DNA of 64,000 nt, taken from positions 186,001 to 250,000 of the forward strand of contig CAVWRA010000006.1 in the NCBI GenBank assembly GCA_963757265.1. The letters run 5' to 3'. Positions 50,918 to 60,236 of this stretch are shown here, one piece after another (within the stretch, counting starts at the first letter, position 1; every line of letters starts with the position of its first letter). The DNA is from CAIVVT01 sp963757265 (GTDB taxonomy: Bacteria > Acidobacteriota > Terriglobia > Bryobacterales > Bryobacteraceae). Made by a program: the position numbers and the translations under genes. The notes below the pieces were generated by a model, which made no database searches, was not told where the DNA came from, and saw only the letters and a program-made list of their open reading frames with translations.

Positions 50918-51580
50918 GTGACTCCCGCCGAGCCAGAATTCGCTGCCGTGATCCTCGCCGCCGGATCTTCCTCCCGCATGGGAACGCCGAAAGCGCTCCT
51001 GGACGCAGGTGCGGGCACGACGTTCCTCGACCGGCTGGCGGGTGTTTTTCTGGGCTGTGGCTGCGCCGTCTACGCCGTGCTCGGCGGCGACGCGGAGCGG
51101 ATCGCGGCCTCGATCCGGCGGTCGTCCGAAATTGTATTGATCCTCAACCCGGATCCGGCCCGCGGCCAGCTGAGCTCGCTGCAATGCGGTTTGAGAGCCG
51201 CCGCGCGCGGCGTGAAGGGCGTCTTTTTCAGTCCCGTCGATGCGCCGGCGATCGGGCGCGATACCGTGCTCGCTTTGATGCAGGCGTTCGGGCAGACGGA
51301 TTACGTGATCCCTGCATTCGACGGCCAGCGCGGCCATCCGGTGCTGCTGCGCGCATCGTGCGCCGGCGAGTTTCTGGCTCTACCCGACGGCGCCACGGCC
51401 CGCGATGTGCTGCAAGCCCGCCGCACGGCGACTCGTCTGATCGAAGTCCCGGACAGCGCCATTCTGGACGACATCGACGACGCCGAGGCCTACCAACGGT
51501 GGCGCCAGCGGGCGGAGCCGGGCACGACGAGCTTGCAGGAGGACGCCGGCAGCGCCTCTGGCGAGAGGTCTCCGCGGTGA
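50918..51580 (+). CDS. MobA/MocA-like nucleotidyltransferase
   Basis: A 220-residue protein of the MobA-like NTP-transferase family. The NTP-binding loop is VILAAGSSSRMGTPKALLD, and PVDAPAIGRDTVLAL and PAFDGQRGHPVLLRASC follow. Such enzymes attach CMP or GMP to molybdopterin or activate sugars. The start is GTG. No molybdenum cofactor genes are adjacent, so the substrate is open. It overlaps the AsmA-like gene by 4 bp (GTGA). Confidence 0.85.
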   Translation: MTPAEPEFAAVILAAGSSSRMGTPKALLDAGAGTTFLDRLAGVFLGCGCAVYAVLGGDAERIAASIRRSSEIVLILNPDPARGQLSSLQCGLRAAARGVKGVFFSPVDAPAIGRDTVLALMQAFGQTDYVIPAFDGQRGHPVLLRASCAGEFLALPDGATARDVLQARRTATRLIEVPDSAILDDIDDAEAYQRWRQRAEPGTTSLQEDAGSASGERSPR

Positions 51581-54054
51581 GCCAGCCGGCCGAAACCGCG
51601 AGCGTGCCGGCACGCCGCCTCGGGTTCCCCTGGGGGCGCGTCGTGCTCCTGGTTGTGGCTCTGGCGCTGGCCTACGGGGCGGGCATTGTGCTGGCTCCAT
51701 ACGTTCCGGCCCCCCAATTTGAAGGTCCATTGAAGCAGGCCCTCGAGCGGACCCTGAACCGCACGGTCGAACTGAGCGACGTTCGCTACAGCCTCTATCC
51801 GTCGCCTGGGCTGTCAGCGAAGAACCTGGTGATTCACGACTCGGCGGCCTTCGGCATCGAGCCGCTGGCTTATGTGGGCGAGATCCAGGTCGGTTTGCGA
51901 TGGAGCAGCCTGCTGGAAGGCCGCTTCGAATGTGCCTCCGTGCGCCTGGACGAAGCCAGTCTCAACATCGCACGCACGGAGGAAAGCGGGTGGAATTTCG
52001 CGGTTTCCCTGGCGCGCATGACGGGCAGCCTGCAGCGTCCCGCGCGGGCCACCAAACTGCGGGTCCGCAACAGTCGCATCAACTTCCGCGACGGGCTGCG
52101 CAAGTCCCCGTTCTTTCTGAACTCGGTGGATCTGGATCTCAATGCGCCTTCCTCGCCGGACGGCGAATTCTCCTGGAGCTACGAGGCTTCGCCCGCCCGG
52201 ACCGACCGTTCGGCGCAGGGTTTCGGCCGGTTTTCGGGCACCGGACGCTGGCGGCCTTCGGGCGGGGACAAGGGGATTCTGGACCTGGATCTGGAACTGG
52301 AGCGCAGCGTCATCGCCGAAGTGGCCGTGCTGCTCACTGGACGGGATCCCGGCGTCCAAGGGCGGCTTTCGTCGCGCGCCCACCTTTCCGGGCCGCCGGA
52401 CAACATCCAGGTGCGCGGCAATTTGCGGCTCGGCGACCTGGAGAAACCGTCCCTTTTCGGCGTCCGCGGCCGGGAATGGTCGATCCCCTACACCGGCGTT
52501 GTGAACCTCGACCGGCAGACCGTCGAAGTCGGCACGGAACCGCCCAAGGTTGCGGCCGGCCTGCCCCTCAGCTTCCATTTGGCGGCCCAGGGACTGTTCA
52601 CCCGCATCGTCTGGCAGGCGCGGTTCCTGTTCGACGGCCTGCCTGCCGCCACGCTGCTCGAGGTTGCCGCCCGACTGGGGGCCCAGGTTCCCTCCGGTTT
52701 CAGTGTGGAGGGGACACTGGCCGGACCGCTGGAATTCGATTCGACGGCGCCCGCCCATGGTTCCATCGAACTCCGTGACGGCCTCCTGCGGTTCGGCGAG
52801 ACGAGTCCATACCGCGTTGATTCAGCGCGGTTTTTGGTGAACGGGATGCGGCTCTCCCTGCAAGGCGCGACGCTCGCCGGCGCGGCCGGCGGAGCGGCTG
52901 AAATGGATATCGACTGGGACATCCCGGCCGGCGCCATCATGATCGGCTCCAATCTCAAGCGCGCCAGTTGGAAGGCGCTGCGGGCGGCTCTCTCCGTGTT
53001 GCCGGACCTACCGATGCCCTCGGGGCTGGGCGCCTGCGTGGACGGGGAGTTGGACGGCGAACTGCGTTTGGAGCGCATCGAGCCGGGTCCGGAGCGCGTC
53101 GCCGCGGTCGCAGGCCCGGCCAAGGAACCCGAGCCGGAGACCCGTTGGAGCGGGACATTGCGCCTCGCAGGTGTCACGTGCGAACTGAAAGGGACGGCGG
53201 AACCCCTGCGGCTCGAACGCGGCCTGCTGACCATCGCCGGGCCGGCCTGGCATTTGCGCCGCGCCGCCGGCCATTTGGGCTCCGTCGCCTGGACGGGTGA
53301 AGCCTCCTGGATGCCACCCGCGACTCAGCCGGTGCGATTCACGGCGGCAGTGGACACGCTCCCAGCGCGGGAACTGGAACGGGTCTTCCGGCCGTCGCTT
53401 GGGATACGCTCCAGTCTGCTGGAACGCACGCTCGCTTTTCGGCGGACGCCGCCGCCGGAGTGGCTTGCCGGGCGGCGCTGGGATGGCCACGTCACCGCCG
53501 GGAGCTTCCTCCTGGCGGGATACTCCTTCTCTAATCTGGTTGCCCACATCCTGTGGGTTGGCGATTCCATCGACGTAGCCGACGTGGCGGCAGAGCAGTC
53601 CGGCGGGCGCATCCTGGGCCGCGCCTTCGTCTACCTGGGCGGCTCCGAACCCCGCTACCGCCTGCTCGGCGTGGCGAACTCCCTGGAATGGGAGGAGCAC
53701 GGCAGCGTCGATGGTGAGTTCGATCTCACCGCCGCCGGTTTCGGCGATTCGCTGCTCGATTCGATCCGTTGCAGCGGCCAACTGACGGCGCGCCGTCTGG
53801 AACTCCCCCAGGAGACGCTGGATCAGGTTGCCCTGGGATTCGACTACGACGCATCGCGATCCGACCAGCGGCTGCGTCTTTCCGGGCTGGAAGCAGTGTA
53901 CGATGGGACCCCGTTTTTGGGCTCCGGCGGCTCCTCCGGTGATGGCCGCTGGCGCGCCGATCTCACTGCCGGCGCCCGCAATTTGAGGCTATCTGGTACT
54001 TTTCTGCCATTCCGTTTGGAAACAGAGGGCGGAAATCAGCCCCAAGAGCGTTAG
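51577..54054 (+). CDS. AsmA-family inner-membrane protein
   Basis: An 825-residue protein with one N-terminal membrane helix (VVLLVVALALAYGAGIVLAPYV) and a long beta-rich periplasmic part typical of the AsmA family (YSLYPSPGLSAKNLVIHDSAAFGIEPL near the start). AsmA-like proteins support lipid transport or outer-membrane assembly. The start is the GTG that overlaps the previous stop, with GAGAGG upstream; the longer ORF in this frame is out of reach of the signal. Its pairing with the nucleotidyltransferase is unusual. Confidence 0.85.
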   Translation: MSQPAETASVPARRLGFPWGRVVLLVVALALAYGAGIVLAPYVPAPQFEGPLKQALERTLNRTVELSDVRYSLYPSPGLSAKNLVIHDSAAFGIEPLAYVGEIQVGLRWSSLLEGRFECASVRLDEASLNIARTEESGWNFAVSLARMTGSLQRPARATKLRVRNSRINFRDGLRKSPFFLNSVDLDLNAPSSPDGEFSWSYEASPARTDRSAQGFGRFSGTGRWRPSGGDKGILDLDLELERSVIAEVAVLLTGRDPGVQGRLSSRAHLSGPPDNIQVRGNLRLGDLEKPSLFGVRGREWSIPYTGVVNLDRQTVEVGTEPPKVAAGLPLSFHLAAQGLFTRIVWQARFLFDGLPAATLLEVAARLGAQVPSGFSVEGTLAGPLEFDSTAPAHGSIELRDGLLRFGETSPYRVDSARFLVNGMRLSLQGATLAGAAGGAAEMDIDWDIPAGAIMIGSNLKRASWKALRAALSVLPDLPMPSGLGACVDGELDGELRLERIEPGPERVAAVAGPAKEPEPETRWSGTLRLAGVTCELKGTAEPLRLERGLLTIAGPAWHLRRAAGHLGSVAWTGEASWMPPATQPVRFTAAVDTLPARELERVFRPSLGIRSSLLERTLAFRRTPPPEWLAGRRWDGHVTAGSFLLAGYSFSNLVAHILWVGDSIDVADVAAEQSGGRILGRAFVYLGGSEPRYRLLGVANSLEWEEHGSVDGEFDLTAAGFGDSLLDSIRCSGQLTARRLELPQETLDQVALGFDYDASRSDQRLRLSGLEAVYDGTPFLGSGGSSGDGRWRADLTAGARNLRLSGTFLPFRLETEGGNQPQER

Positions 54055-54105
54055 AATTCAGGTAATGATCTCCGTACTCGGGGAATACTAAGCAGATAGA
54101 TCACT

Positions 54106-55230
54106 ATGGAACCAGTCCCGCCTTCGAAAAAAGACTTTGTCGTGCAGCAGCAGGAATTGCTCCACGAGCAACTCTCTGCCGCCTGGCAACTCCACATTGA
54201 GCGCGTTGAGGAGCAACTGCGCCAGGATTGGCAGTCGCAGCTTGGCCGCATCGTCGAGGAACGCTTCGTCGAATTCGACTCGCGCTTCTCGGACCAGGTC
54301 CGCGCGGAGTGCGATCGCCGCACGGCCGAGCAGGACGAGCTTGTGGCTTCGAATGCCCGGCTGAAGTGGAGCGAACATCTCAGTCAGATTGGACGCCGGC
54401 TCGACCTGGCGGAGGACCTGGCGGCGTGGACCGCGGCAGTGCTCGATGGCGCGCTGGCCGTGGCGCCCCGTGCGTTCCTCTTCAGCCTTATCTCGGGCGA
54501 GCTCGTCTTCGAGGGCTTTCGCGCTCCCGAGGGCGAGGAGTTCCCGGCTCTGGCGGGATTGAAGCTCGCGCTCGATTCCGCGCCGGCCCTCAAGGGGGCC
54601 GCGGAGTCGATGGATACGGTCATCGCCATGGCGAACCCGGGTGAGATCTCCGAAACTCTCTGCTCGGCCCTGGCCCTGGATGAATCCGGCCGTTTGTCCC
54701 TCTTGCCGATCGTGACCGAGCGCACGGGCAAGGAACGCAAGGTCTCGGCGGTGCTGGCTATTCCCGGCCATGAAGTGCCGGCCAACCTCTTCGCCCTAGA
54801 ATTGCTGGCGACGATCGCCGGCTTGTCGCTCGAGGTGCGGCAGGCCGAGCAGAAGGTGGCCAAGGGTGGGGTCGGTCACCTGCTGGGCATCGCCGTCGAC
54901 TCGGAACCGAAGGTGCCCGTCAACGTCGTGCCCGATCTCGCCAGGCTGCCGCGGGACGAACAGGAGACCCACGCCCGGGCCCAGCGTTTCGCCCGCGTCC
55001 GTGTCGCGGAGATGCGCCTGTACAGGGCCCAGGCCGTCAAGGAAGGCCGCGAAAACCACAATCTTTTCGAGGCGCTGCGGAAGGAGATCGAGCAGGGCCG
55101 CGAGCAGTTCCGCAACGACTTCCTGTCCACCCCAACGATGATTGATTACTTCCACGTGGAGCTGGTGCGGACGCTGGCGAATGACGATCTATCGCTGCTG
55201 GGCCCGGATTATCCTGGTCCTCTCGTTTAG
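54106..55230 (+). CDS. Coiled-coil protein with a GAF-like domain
   Basis: A 374-residue protein. Residues 10-100 form a long coiled coil (VEEQLRQDWQSQLGRIVEERFVEFD), and residues about 105-260 form an alpha/beta domain resembling GAF. The C-terminal helix (LYRAQAVKEGRENHNLFEALRKEIEQGREQFR) is again coiled. There is no signal peptide or transmembrane helix. The last 50 bp overlap the transglycosylase gene in another frame. The function is not known; a structural or sensory role is possible. Confidence 0.75.
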   Translation: MEPVPPSKKDFVVQQQELLHEQLSAAWQLHIERVEEQLRQDWQSQLGRIVEERFVEFDSRFSDQVRAECDRRTAEQDELVASNARLKWSEHLSQIGRRLDLAEDLAAWTAAVLDGALAVAPRAFLFSLISGELVFEGFRAPEGEEFPALAGLKLALDSAPALKGAAESMDTVIAMANPGEISETLCSALALDESGRLSLLPIVTERTGKERKVSAVLAIPGHEVPANLFALELLATIAGLSLEVRQAEQKVAKGGVGHLLGIAVDSEPKVPVNVVPDLARLPRDEQETHARAQRFARVRVAEMRLYRAQAVKEGRENHNLFEALRKEIEQGREQFRNDFLSTPTMIDYFHVELVRTLANDDLSLLGPDYPGPLV

Positions 55231-57343
55231 CGCGTCGCTTGCCGCGCCAACCCCGCCCGCGCCGCCTCCAGGCGGAGGGCTGGGTATGCTCGCCAGCGGT
55301 TCACGGGCGCTTGAGGAAGGACGCCTGCCGCAAGCGATTCAGGCCTTGACGCAAGCCCGTTCCGCTGTGCCCGCGCTGGGCGACTACGCGTCCTTTTTCC
55401 TGGCCAAAGCGGAGTTCCAGGCGCATCACTACTCCGCAGCCGCCGCCGGCTGCGAGCAGGTGGCTGCGTTTCGGCCACTCTCCCCGCTTGCGCCCCGGGC
55501 CGTCGTGCTGGGCGCCCGCGCGTACGTCGAAGACAATGAGCCGCGCCAGGCGCTGGCCCTACTGGCGCGCATCGAGGCGAGCTCACTGCCCCTGCCGGAA
55601 GGCGTAATGGTCCGCGCGCAGGCCCTGGAAGCGGCCGGCTCGACGCGCGACGCGGCCGTGAACTACCAGCTTGTTTATTACCGCTACCCGCACTCGCCCG
55701 AGGCGCACGACGCCGCTGCGGCTCTCGATCGCCTCCATTCCGCGCTGCAAGTCGGTTACCCCGAAACGCCCGTGGCGCTGCGTTTGGAGCGCGCGGATGA
55801 AATTCGCGCGGCCGGCGATCTGGCCGCGGCGCGCCAGGAGTACGCCTCCATCGCCGCCGATTTCCCCGGAGCCAGCCGCGATCTGGCACACGTCCGGGCC
55901 GCCGCGGCACCCTACTACGCCGGCGACGCGACCGGCGCCTTGTCGGAGCTTGAAGCGCTGCCTCAGCAGGCGGGCGAGATCGAGGCCGAGCGGCTTTCCT
56001 CCATTGCGCTGTGCGAGAGCCGGCTGAAACGCGACGACAGCCTGGCCGCCACCCTCGCCGCGCTTGCCAGCGCCGCGCCCGCTTCCGGCTGGCGGCTGCG
56101 CGCTCTGGGCAGCGCTTCCAATCTGTTCCTGGTCCACGACGATCCGCGGCAGTGGTCCACATTCACCGCCTGCGCCGAGTCGTTCCCCAATGCCCGCGAA
56201 GCGCCGATGTGCCATTGGCGCGCTGCCTGGTGGGCCTATCGCCATCACGATGCCGGCGCCGCCCAGCTTCTGCGTCAGCACCTGCAGCTCTATCCGGCGT
56301 CCGAGAAGGCCGGAGCCGCGGTCTTCTATCTCGGCCGCCTGGCGGGGAGGTCGGGGGATGGCGCGGCTGCCGTGGCCTGGTACAGGTTCCTGGCTCACCG
56401 CTACCCCAATTACTACTACACGTTCGTGGCGCGGCCGGCACTCGAGCGGCTGGAAGCGCAGCGTCTGCAGCCCTCACGGGCGGTGGAGGAATTCCTCGCG
56501 GGAGTCGCGTTCCCCGAACGGCCCGCGCGGGCCGACTTCAATCCCGACGCGGCCACGGCCCGGCGCATCGAACGCGCGCGGCTGCTGGAACGCGCGGGGC
56601 TTGAAAACTGGGCCGAGATCGAACTCCGGTTTGCCGCCCGGACGGACGCTCAGCCCTGGCCCGTGGCACTCGAATTGGCCGAAATGGCCACCCGTGATGG
56701 CGCTCCCGACCGCGCGTTGCGCCAAATCAAGGGTGTGATTCCCGACTACCTCTTCCTGCCGCGCGAAGGCGCGCCGCCGCGCTTCTGGCGCCTGGCTTTC
56801 CCGCTGCCCTATCGCACGCTGCTCGAAAAGTACGCCCGCGCAAACGGCCTCGACCCCTTCCTGGTCGCCGCGCTGATCCGCCAGGAGTCGGAGTTCAATC
56901 CCAAAGCCATCTCATCTTCCAAAGCCGTTGGCCTGATGCAGATCCTTCCCTCCTCCGCGCGCGACCTCGCCCGCAAGTCCAAGCTGCGTGGCTTCCGGAG
57001 CTCGATGCTGACACAGCCCGAGACCAACATTCGCCTCGGAACCTTCTATTTCCGGCGCCTCCTCGACTCCTGCGACGGGCGCCTCGAGGACGCCCTCGCT
57101 TCCTACAACGCCGGGCACACCAGGGTGGTCCAATGGCGCGCGTGGGGTCCTTTTGACGATTCCAGCGAGTTCGTCGAGACGATCCCATTCACCCAAACGC
57201 GCGACTACGTGCAGATTGTCTTGCGCAACGCGCAGCTCTACCGTACGCTCTACTCTGCCCCAGCCTCTGGTCCAGCCTCGGACAAGACCAATGCCCCCGC
57301 CTCCCCGAACAGGAAGAAGGCTGCCGCGCAACGTCCTTCCTAG
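55181..57343 (+). CDS. Slt70-type lytic transglycosylase
   Basis: A 720-residue protein. A start at 55181 gives a good signal peptide (MTIYRCWARIILVLSFSASLAAP); an earlier ATG at 55142 is in the same frame but does not. TPR-like superhelical repeats follow (for example FRPLSPLAPRAVVLGARAYV), and the C-terminal SLT domain holds the catalytic glutamate in IRQESEFNPKAIS, with VGLMQILPSSA, NIRLGTFYF and LASYNAGHTRV. It cuts peptidoglycan in the periplasm. Confidence 0.9.
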   Translation: MTIYRCWARIILVLSFSASLAAPTPPAPPPGGGLGMLASGSRALEEGRLPQAIQALTQARSAVPALGDYASFFLAKAEFQAHHYSAAAAGCEQVAAFRPLSPLAPRAVVLGARAYVEDNEPRQALALLARIEASSLPLPEGVMVRAQALEAAGSTRDAAVNYQLVYYRYPHSPEAHDAAAALDRLHSALQVGYPETPVALRLERADEIRAAGDLAAARQEYASIAADFPGASRDLAHVRAAAAPYYAGDATGALSELEALPQQAGEIEAERLSSIALCESRLKRDDSLAATLAALASAAPASGWRLRALGSASNLFLVHDDPRQWSTFTACAESFPNAREAPMCHWRAAWWAYRHHDAGAAQLLRQHLQLYPASEKAGAAVFYLGRLAGRSGDGAAAVAWYRFLAHRYPNYYYTFVARPALERLEAQRLQPSRAVEEFLAGVAFPERPARADFNPDAATARRIERARLLERAGLENWAEIELRFAARTDAQPWPVALELAEMATRDGAPDRALRQIKGVIPDYLFLPREGAPPRFWRLAFPLPYRTLLEKYARANGLDPFLVAALIRQESEFNPKAISSSKAVGLMQILPSSARDLARKSKLRGFRSSMLTQPETNIRLGTFYFRRLLDSCDGRLEDALASYNAGHTRVVQWRAWGPFDDSSEFVETIPFTQTRDYVQIVLRNAQLYRTLYSAPASGPASDKTNAPASPNRKKAAAQRPS

Positions 57344-57578
57344 GCCTCTTGTGTGTCAGGATCATTTCAAGAATAAACGATTCTCAATCTTGGATCGATT
57401 CAATCCACATAAAATCGATTGAATTCGCCTTTTCGATTCAACTGCATCAGATTATTCACTTTATTTTGCAGCCAGGTGTGAGAACCTTGAACCAGCGGGC
57501 ACTGTATCAGCGGTGCCTTGGAATGAGTTTCGCCCGCGCCCGCGGAGCACGGGCCGGACGCCGGAGGTGAGTGGAATC
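57344..57578. promoter_or_regulatory. A+T-rich region with inverted repeats
   Basis: The stretch has ATTCAATC (57398-57405) and GATTGAAT (57417-57424) as inverted arms with an 11-base loop, and copies of ATCGATT. It is much richer in A+T than the flanks and may be a promoter or regulatory site of the next gene. Confidence 0.4.
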
Positions 57579-57968
57579 ATGCTGCCGACTTTTCTGCTCG
57601 AAGAGCAGGTAGTCCGGCAAGACAGCGCCGGACCCGCAATCGACCTCGGAGAGAACGCTCCATCGTTCTTATACTTGACGCTGGGCATCACGCGGATCAT
57701 TGAACAGGAGAGCCTGGATCTTTCGATTTGGGCCTCGCCAGACGGGACCAATTGGGGCGACAAGCCGGTCGTCGCTTTCCCGCAGAAATTCTACTGCGGC
57801 GTGTACACGCTGCTGCTCGACCTCAGCGCGCATCCCGGAGCACACTATCTGCGCGCACAGTGGAAAGTGAGCCGCTGGGGCCGCGGCGAGCCGACGCCCC
57901 TGTTTGAGATGTACGTATTTGTCCAGGCCGCCGAAATGCCCGCGAGCGCCCTGGCCGCCACGGCCTGA
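57579..57968 (+). CDS. Small hypothetical protein, beta-rich
   Basis: A 129-residue protein. The start at 57579 has GGAGGTGA about 9 bases before it; an ATG at 57513 is in frame but unsupported. The sequence MLPTFLLEEQVVRQDSAGPAIDLGENAPSFLYLTLGITRIIEQE looks beta-rich, with no signal. No family is recognised. It converges with larB. Confidence 0.65.
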   Translation: MLPTFLLEEQVVRQDSAGPAIDLGENAPSFLYLTLGITRIIEQESLDLSIWASPDGTNWGDKPVVAFPQKFYCGVYTLLLDLSAHPGAHYLRAQWKVSRWGRGEPTPLFEMYVFVQAAEMPASALAATA

Positions 57969-57982
57969 ATTCCAGCAGTCCG

Positions 57983-58732
57983 CTACAGCCGGTTGATCAG
58001 GCTGGCCACATAACCTCCGCCGAAGCCGTTGTCGATGTTGACCACGCAGACGTTGCTGGCGCAACTGTTGAGCATGCTGAGCAGCGATGCCAGGCCATGG
58101 AAGTGGGCGCCATAGCCCACGCTGGTCGGCACGGCGATCACCGGGCAGCTCACCAGTCCGCCCACCGCGCTTGGCAGGGCGCCCTCCATGCCGGCGCAGA
58201 CCACGATCACCCGCGCCTGCTTGAGCGTTTCAAAGTGGCCGAATAGCCGGTGGATGCCCGCCACGCCGACGTCCTGCACCAGTTCCACTTCGTTGCCCAT
58301 GATCTCGGCGGTCACGGCCGCCTCCTCGGCCACCGGCAGGTCGGTCGTGCCGGCGCTGATCACAACCAGCCGGCCCTTGCCGTGGATGGTTCGGTCGCGA
58401 AACACCCGCAGCGCGCCCGAACGAGGGAAGTACTCTGCTTCTGGAAACTGCTCTTTGACCAGCGCATACGCCTCGGGGGTGGTCCGCGTGGCCAGCACGT
58501 TGGAACTTCCGGCCAACAGGCTCGACGCGATGGCCGCCACCTGCTCGTTCGTCTTGCCCGGGCCGAAAATGACTTCCGGCAAGCCGATCCGAATCGCGCG
58601 GTGGTGGTCAAGGGTCGCAAAACCGAGGTTCTCGAACGGCATGTGCCGCAGCCGCTCGATGGCCTCCTCGACCTCAATTCCGCCCGCGCGGACTTCTTCC
58701 AACAGCGACTTCAGATGATCTCTATCCATCAT
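57983..58732 (-). CDS. larB: LarB, nickel-pincer cofactor biosynthesis carboxylase
   Basis: A 249-residue protein of the PurE-like LarB family. [48 protein letters not shown] and [20 protein letters not shown] are clear. LarB carboxylates nicotinic acid adenine dinucleotide, the first step to the nickel-pincer cofactor of lactate racemase. larA, larC and larE are not in the window. It follows a DUF192 gene by 51 bp. Confidence 0.92.
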   Translation of the reverse strand: MMDRDHLKSLLEEVRAGGIEVEEAIERLRHMPFENLGFATLDHHRAIRIGLPEVIFGPGKTNEQVAAIASSLLAGSSNVLATRTTPEAYALVKEQFPEAEYFPRSGALRVFRDRTIHGKGRLVVISAGTTDLPVAEEAAVTAEIMGNEVELVQDVGVAGIHRLFGHFETLKQARVIVVCAGMEGALPSAVGGLVSCPVIAVPTSVGYGAHFHGLASLLSMLNSCASNVCVVNIDNGFGGGYVASLINRL

Positions 58733-58783
58733 TTTCCCCGCTCTGGCTCAACCCGCGCCGCCAGACCTTTTCCTTTAGAACCA

Positions 58784-59266
58784 TCAGAATCCAATCACTT
58801 GTCCGCTCTTCAACGCATGCTTCGACGCCTGGCCCGCGGCCAGTTCGAGCACGAACATCGCCGGCGCGTGCCCGCCATAGTTCGGGCATTGCTCCGGCGG
58901 CCCGGGCGGGCAGGGGGGCACATTCTCCGCGATCTCCACGATGCGCCGCTCGCGGTCCATCCAGATCATGTCCAACGAAATCTTGCAGTTGTACATCCAA
59001 TATGGGTACTGCCCTTGCGCGTGGTGGACGAACAGCATGCCCCGGCCCGGCGCCAGCGACTCGCGAAACATCAGCCCGCGCTGGAGATCCGCGGGATCGA
59101 TCGCCATTTCCGCACGGATGATCTGGCCGTCCGGCAGTCTGACGTCGCGCAGGTTGAGCGCCTTCAGCCCCTCGTCGGGCCGGCCGCCGCAACCGCTCAG
59201 CGCCAATGCGGCGCCGAGCGCCAGCGAGTACGCCAATCCGCAAATCCGAGGGAGCTTCTGGACCAT
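58784..59266 (-). CDS. DUF192 lipoprotein
   Basis: A 160-residue protein with a lipobox LSGC after the signal peptide (LALGAALAL). The DUF192 domain shows MAIDPADLQRGLMFRESLAPGRGMLF, the YWMYNCKISLDMIWMD block and AMFVLELAAGQASKH at the end. The role of this family is unclear; it is thought to be an extracytoplasmic small beta-barrel. Upstream of larB on the same strand. Confidence 0.85.
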   Translation of the reverse strand: MVQKLPRICGLAYSLALGAALALSGCGGRPDEGLKALNLRDVRLPDGQIIRAEMAIDPADLQRGLMFRESLAPGRGMLFVHHAQGQYPYWMYNCKISLDMIWMDRERRIVEIAENVPPCPPGPPEQCPNYGGHAPAMFVLELAAGQASKHALKSGQVIGF

Positions 59267-59330
59267 CGACTAAGATGGTAACTGGAACCCGGCGTCGATG
59301 CACCGGGTCGGGTGGTTCGAACTTCTCTGC

Positions 59331-60236
59331 ATGGCAACCGCACCTGCTTCCACGCTCTGGCGCCGGTTCGTTCTGACGCTGGAGATGATCAAGTTCGAGC
59401 ACTCGGTGTTCGCGCTGCCCTTCGCGCTCACTGGCGCGCTGCTGGCCTGGCGCGAGTCAGGGTTTGAGACCGCCGGCCTGGCGGCCCGGCTCGGTTTCAT
59501 TGTGCTGGCCATGGTCGGCGCCCGTTCGGCGGCGATGACCTTCAACCGCCTGCTCGACGCCGACATTGACGCCCGCAATCCTCGCACCAGATCGCGCCAC
59601 ATCCCGGCGGGAACCTTGAGCCGCGGCTTCGCTTTCGCCTTTCTGTTCGCCAGTTGCGCCGTGTTTGTCGCCGCCGCGGCCATGCTCGGGCCGCTCTGCC
59701 TGAAGCTCTCGCCCGTGGCTCTCGGCGTGGTCCTCATTTACTCCTGGACCAAGCGTTTCACCTCGCTGTCGCATCTGGTCCTGGGGCTGGCCCTCGGCAT
59801 CGCGCCCGCGGCGGCCTGGATCGCCATTCGCGGCTCGCTCGACTGGCGCATCGTCTGGCTGACACTCGCCGTCACGCTCTGGACGGCCGGATTCGACGTC
59901 ATCTACGCCTGCCAGGACTACGAATTCGACTGCGGCGAGGGGCTATTTTCGCTCCCCGCCCGACTGGGCATCGGCGGGGCGCTGTGGGTGGCGCGCGGCT
60001 TCCATCTCGTGATGCTCGGCAGCCTGGCGGCCCTGGCCATCTCGCTCGGGCTGGGCTTCGCGGCCTGGCTCGGCATCGCCGTCGTCGCGGCGCTCATCGT
60101 ATGGGAGCACCGCCTGGTCCACGCCGACGACCTGTCGCGCGTCAACGCCGCGTTTTTTACGATGAACGGCTACATCAGCGTGCTGCTCTTTGCTTTCTGG
60201 GCAGCGGATATCCTATTGCAATGGAGGGGCTTATGA
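59331..60236 (+). CDS. mqnP: UbiA-family prenyltransferase, MqnP-like
   Basis: A 301-residue membrane protein with about eight segments. The first Asp-rich motif NRLLDADIDARNPRT and the second, YACQDYEFDCGEGLFSLPARLG, match prenyltransferases such as UbiA and MqnP. Adjacent mqnE makes MqnP, the prenyltransferase of the futalosine route, the likeliest call. The stop overlaps the mqnE ATG (ATGA). Confidence 0.88.
   Translation: MATAPASTLWRRFVLTLEMIKFEHSVFALPFALTGALLAWRESGFETAGLAARLGFIVLAMVGARSAAMTFNRLLDADIDARNPRTRSRHIPAGTLSRGFAFAFLFASCAVFVAAAAMLGPLCLKLSPVALGVVLIYSWTKRFTSLSHLVLGLALGIAPAAAWIAIRGSLDWRIVWLTLAVTLWTAGFDVIYACQDYEFDCGEGLFSLPARLGIGGALWVARGFHLVMLGSLAALAISLGLGFAAWLGIAVVAALIVWEHRLVHADDLSRVNAAFFTMNGYISVLLFAFWAADILLQWRGL

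Noticed and set aside
51184..51576. Extension of the AsmA-like gene upstream into the nucleotidyltransferase
   Set aside because: It overlaps the transferase in another frame; the GTG at 51577 with a ribosome-binding site and signal fits better.
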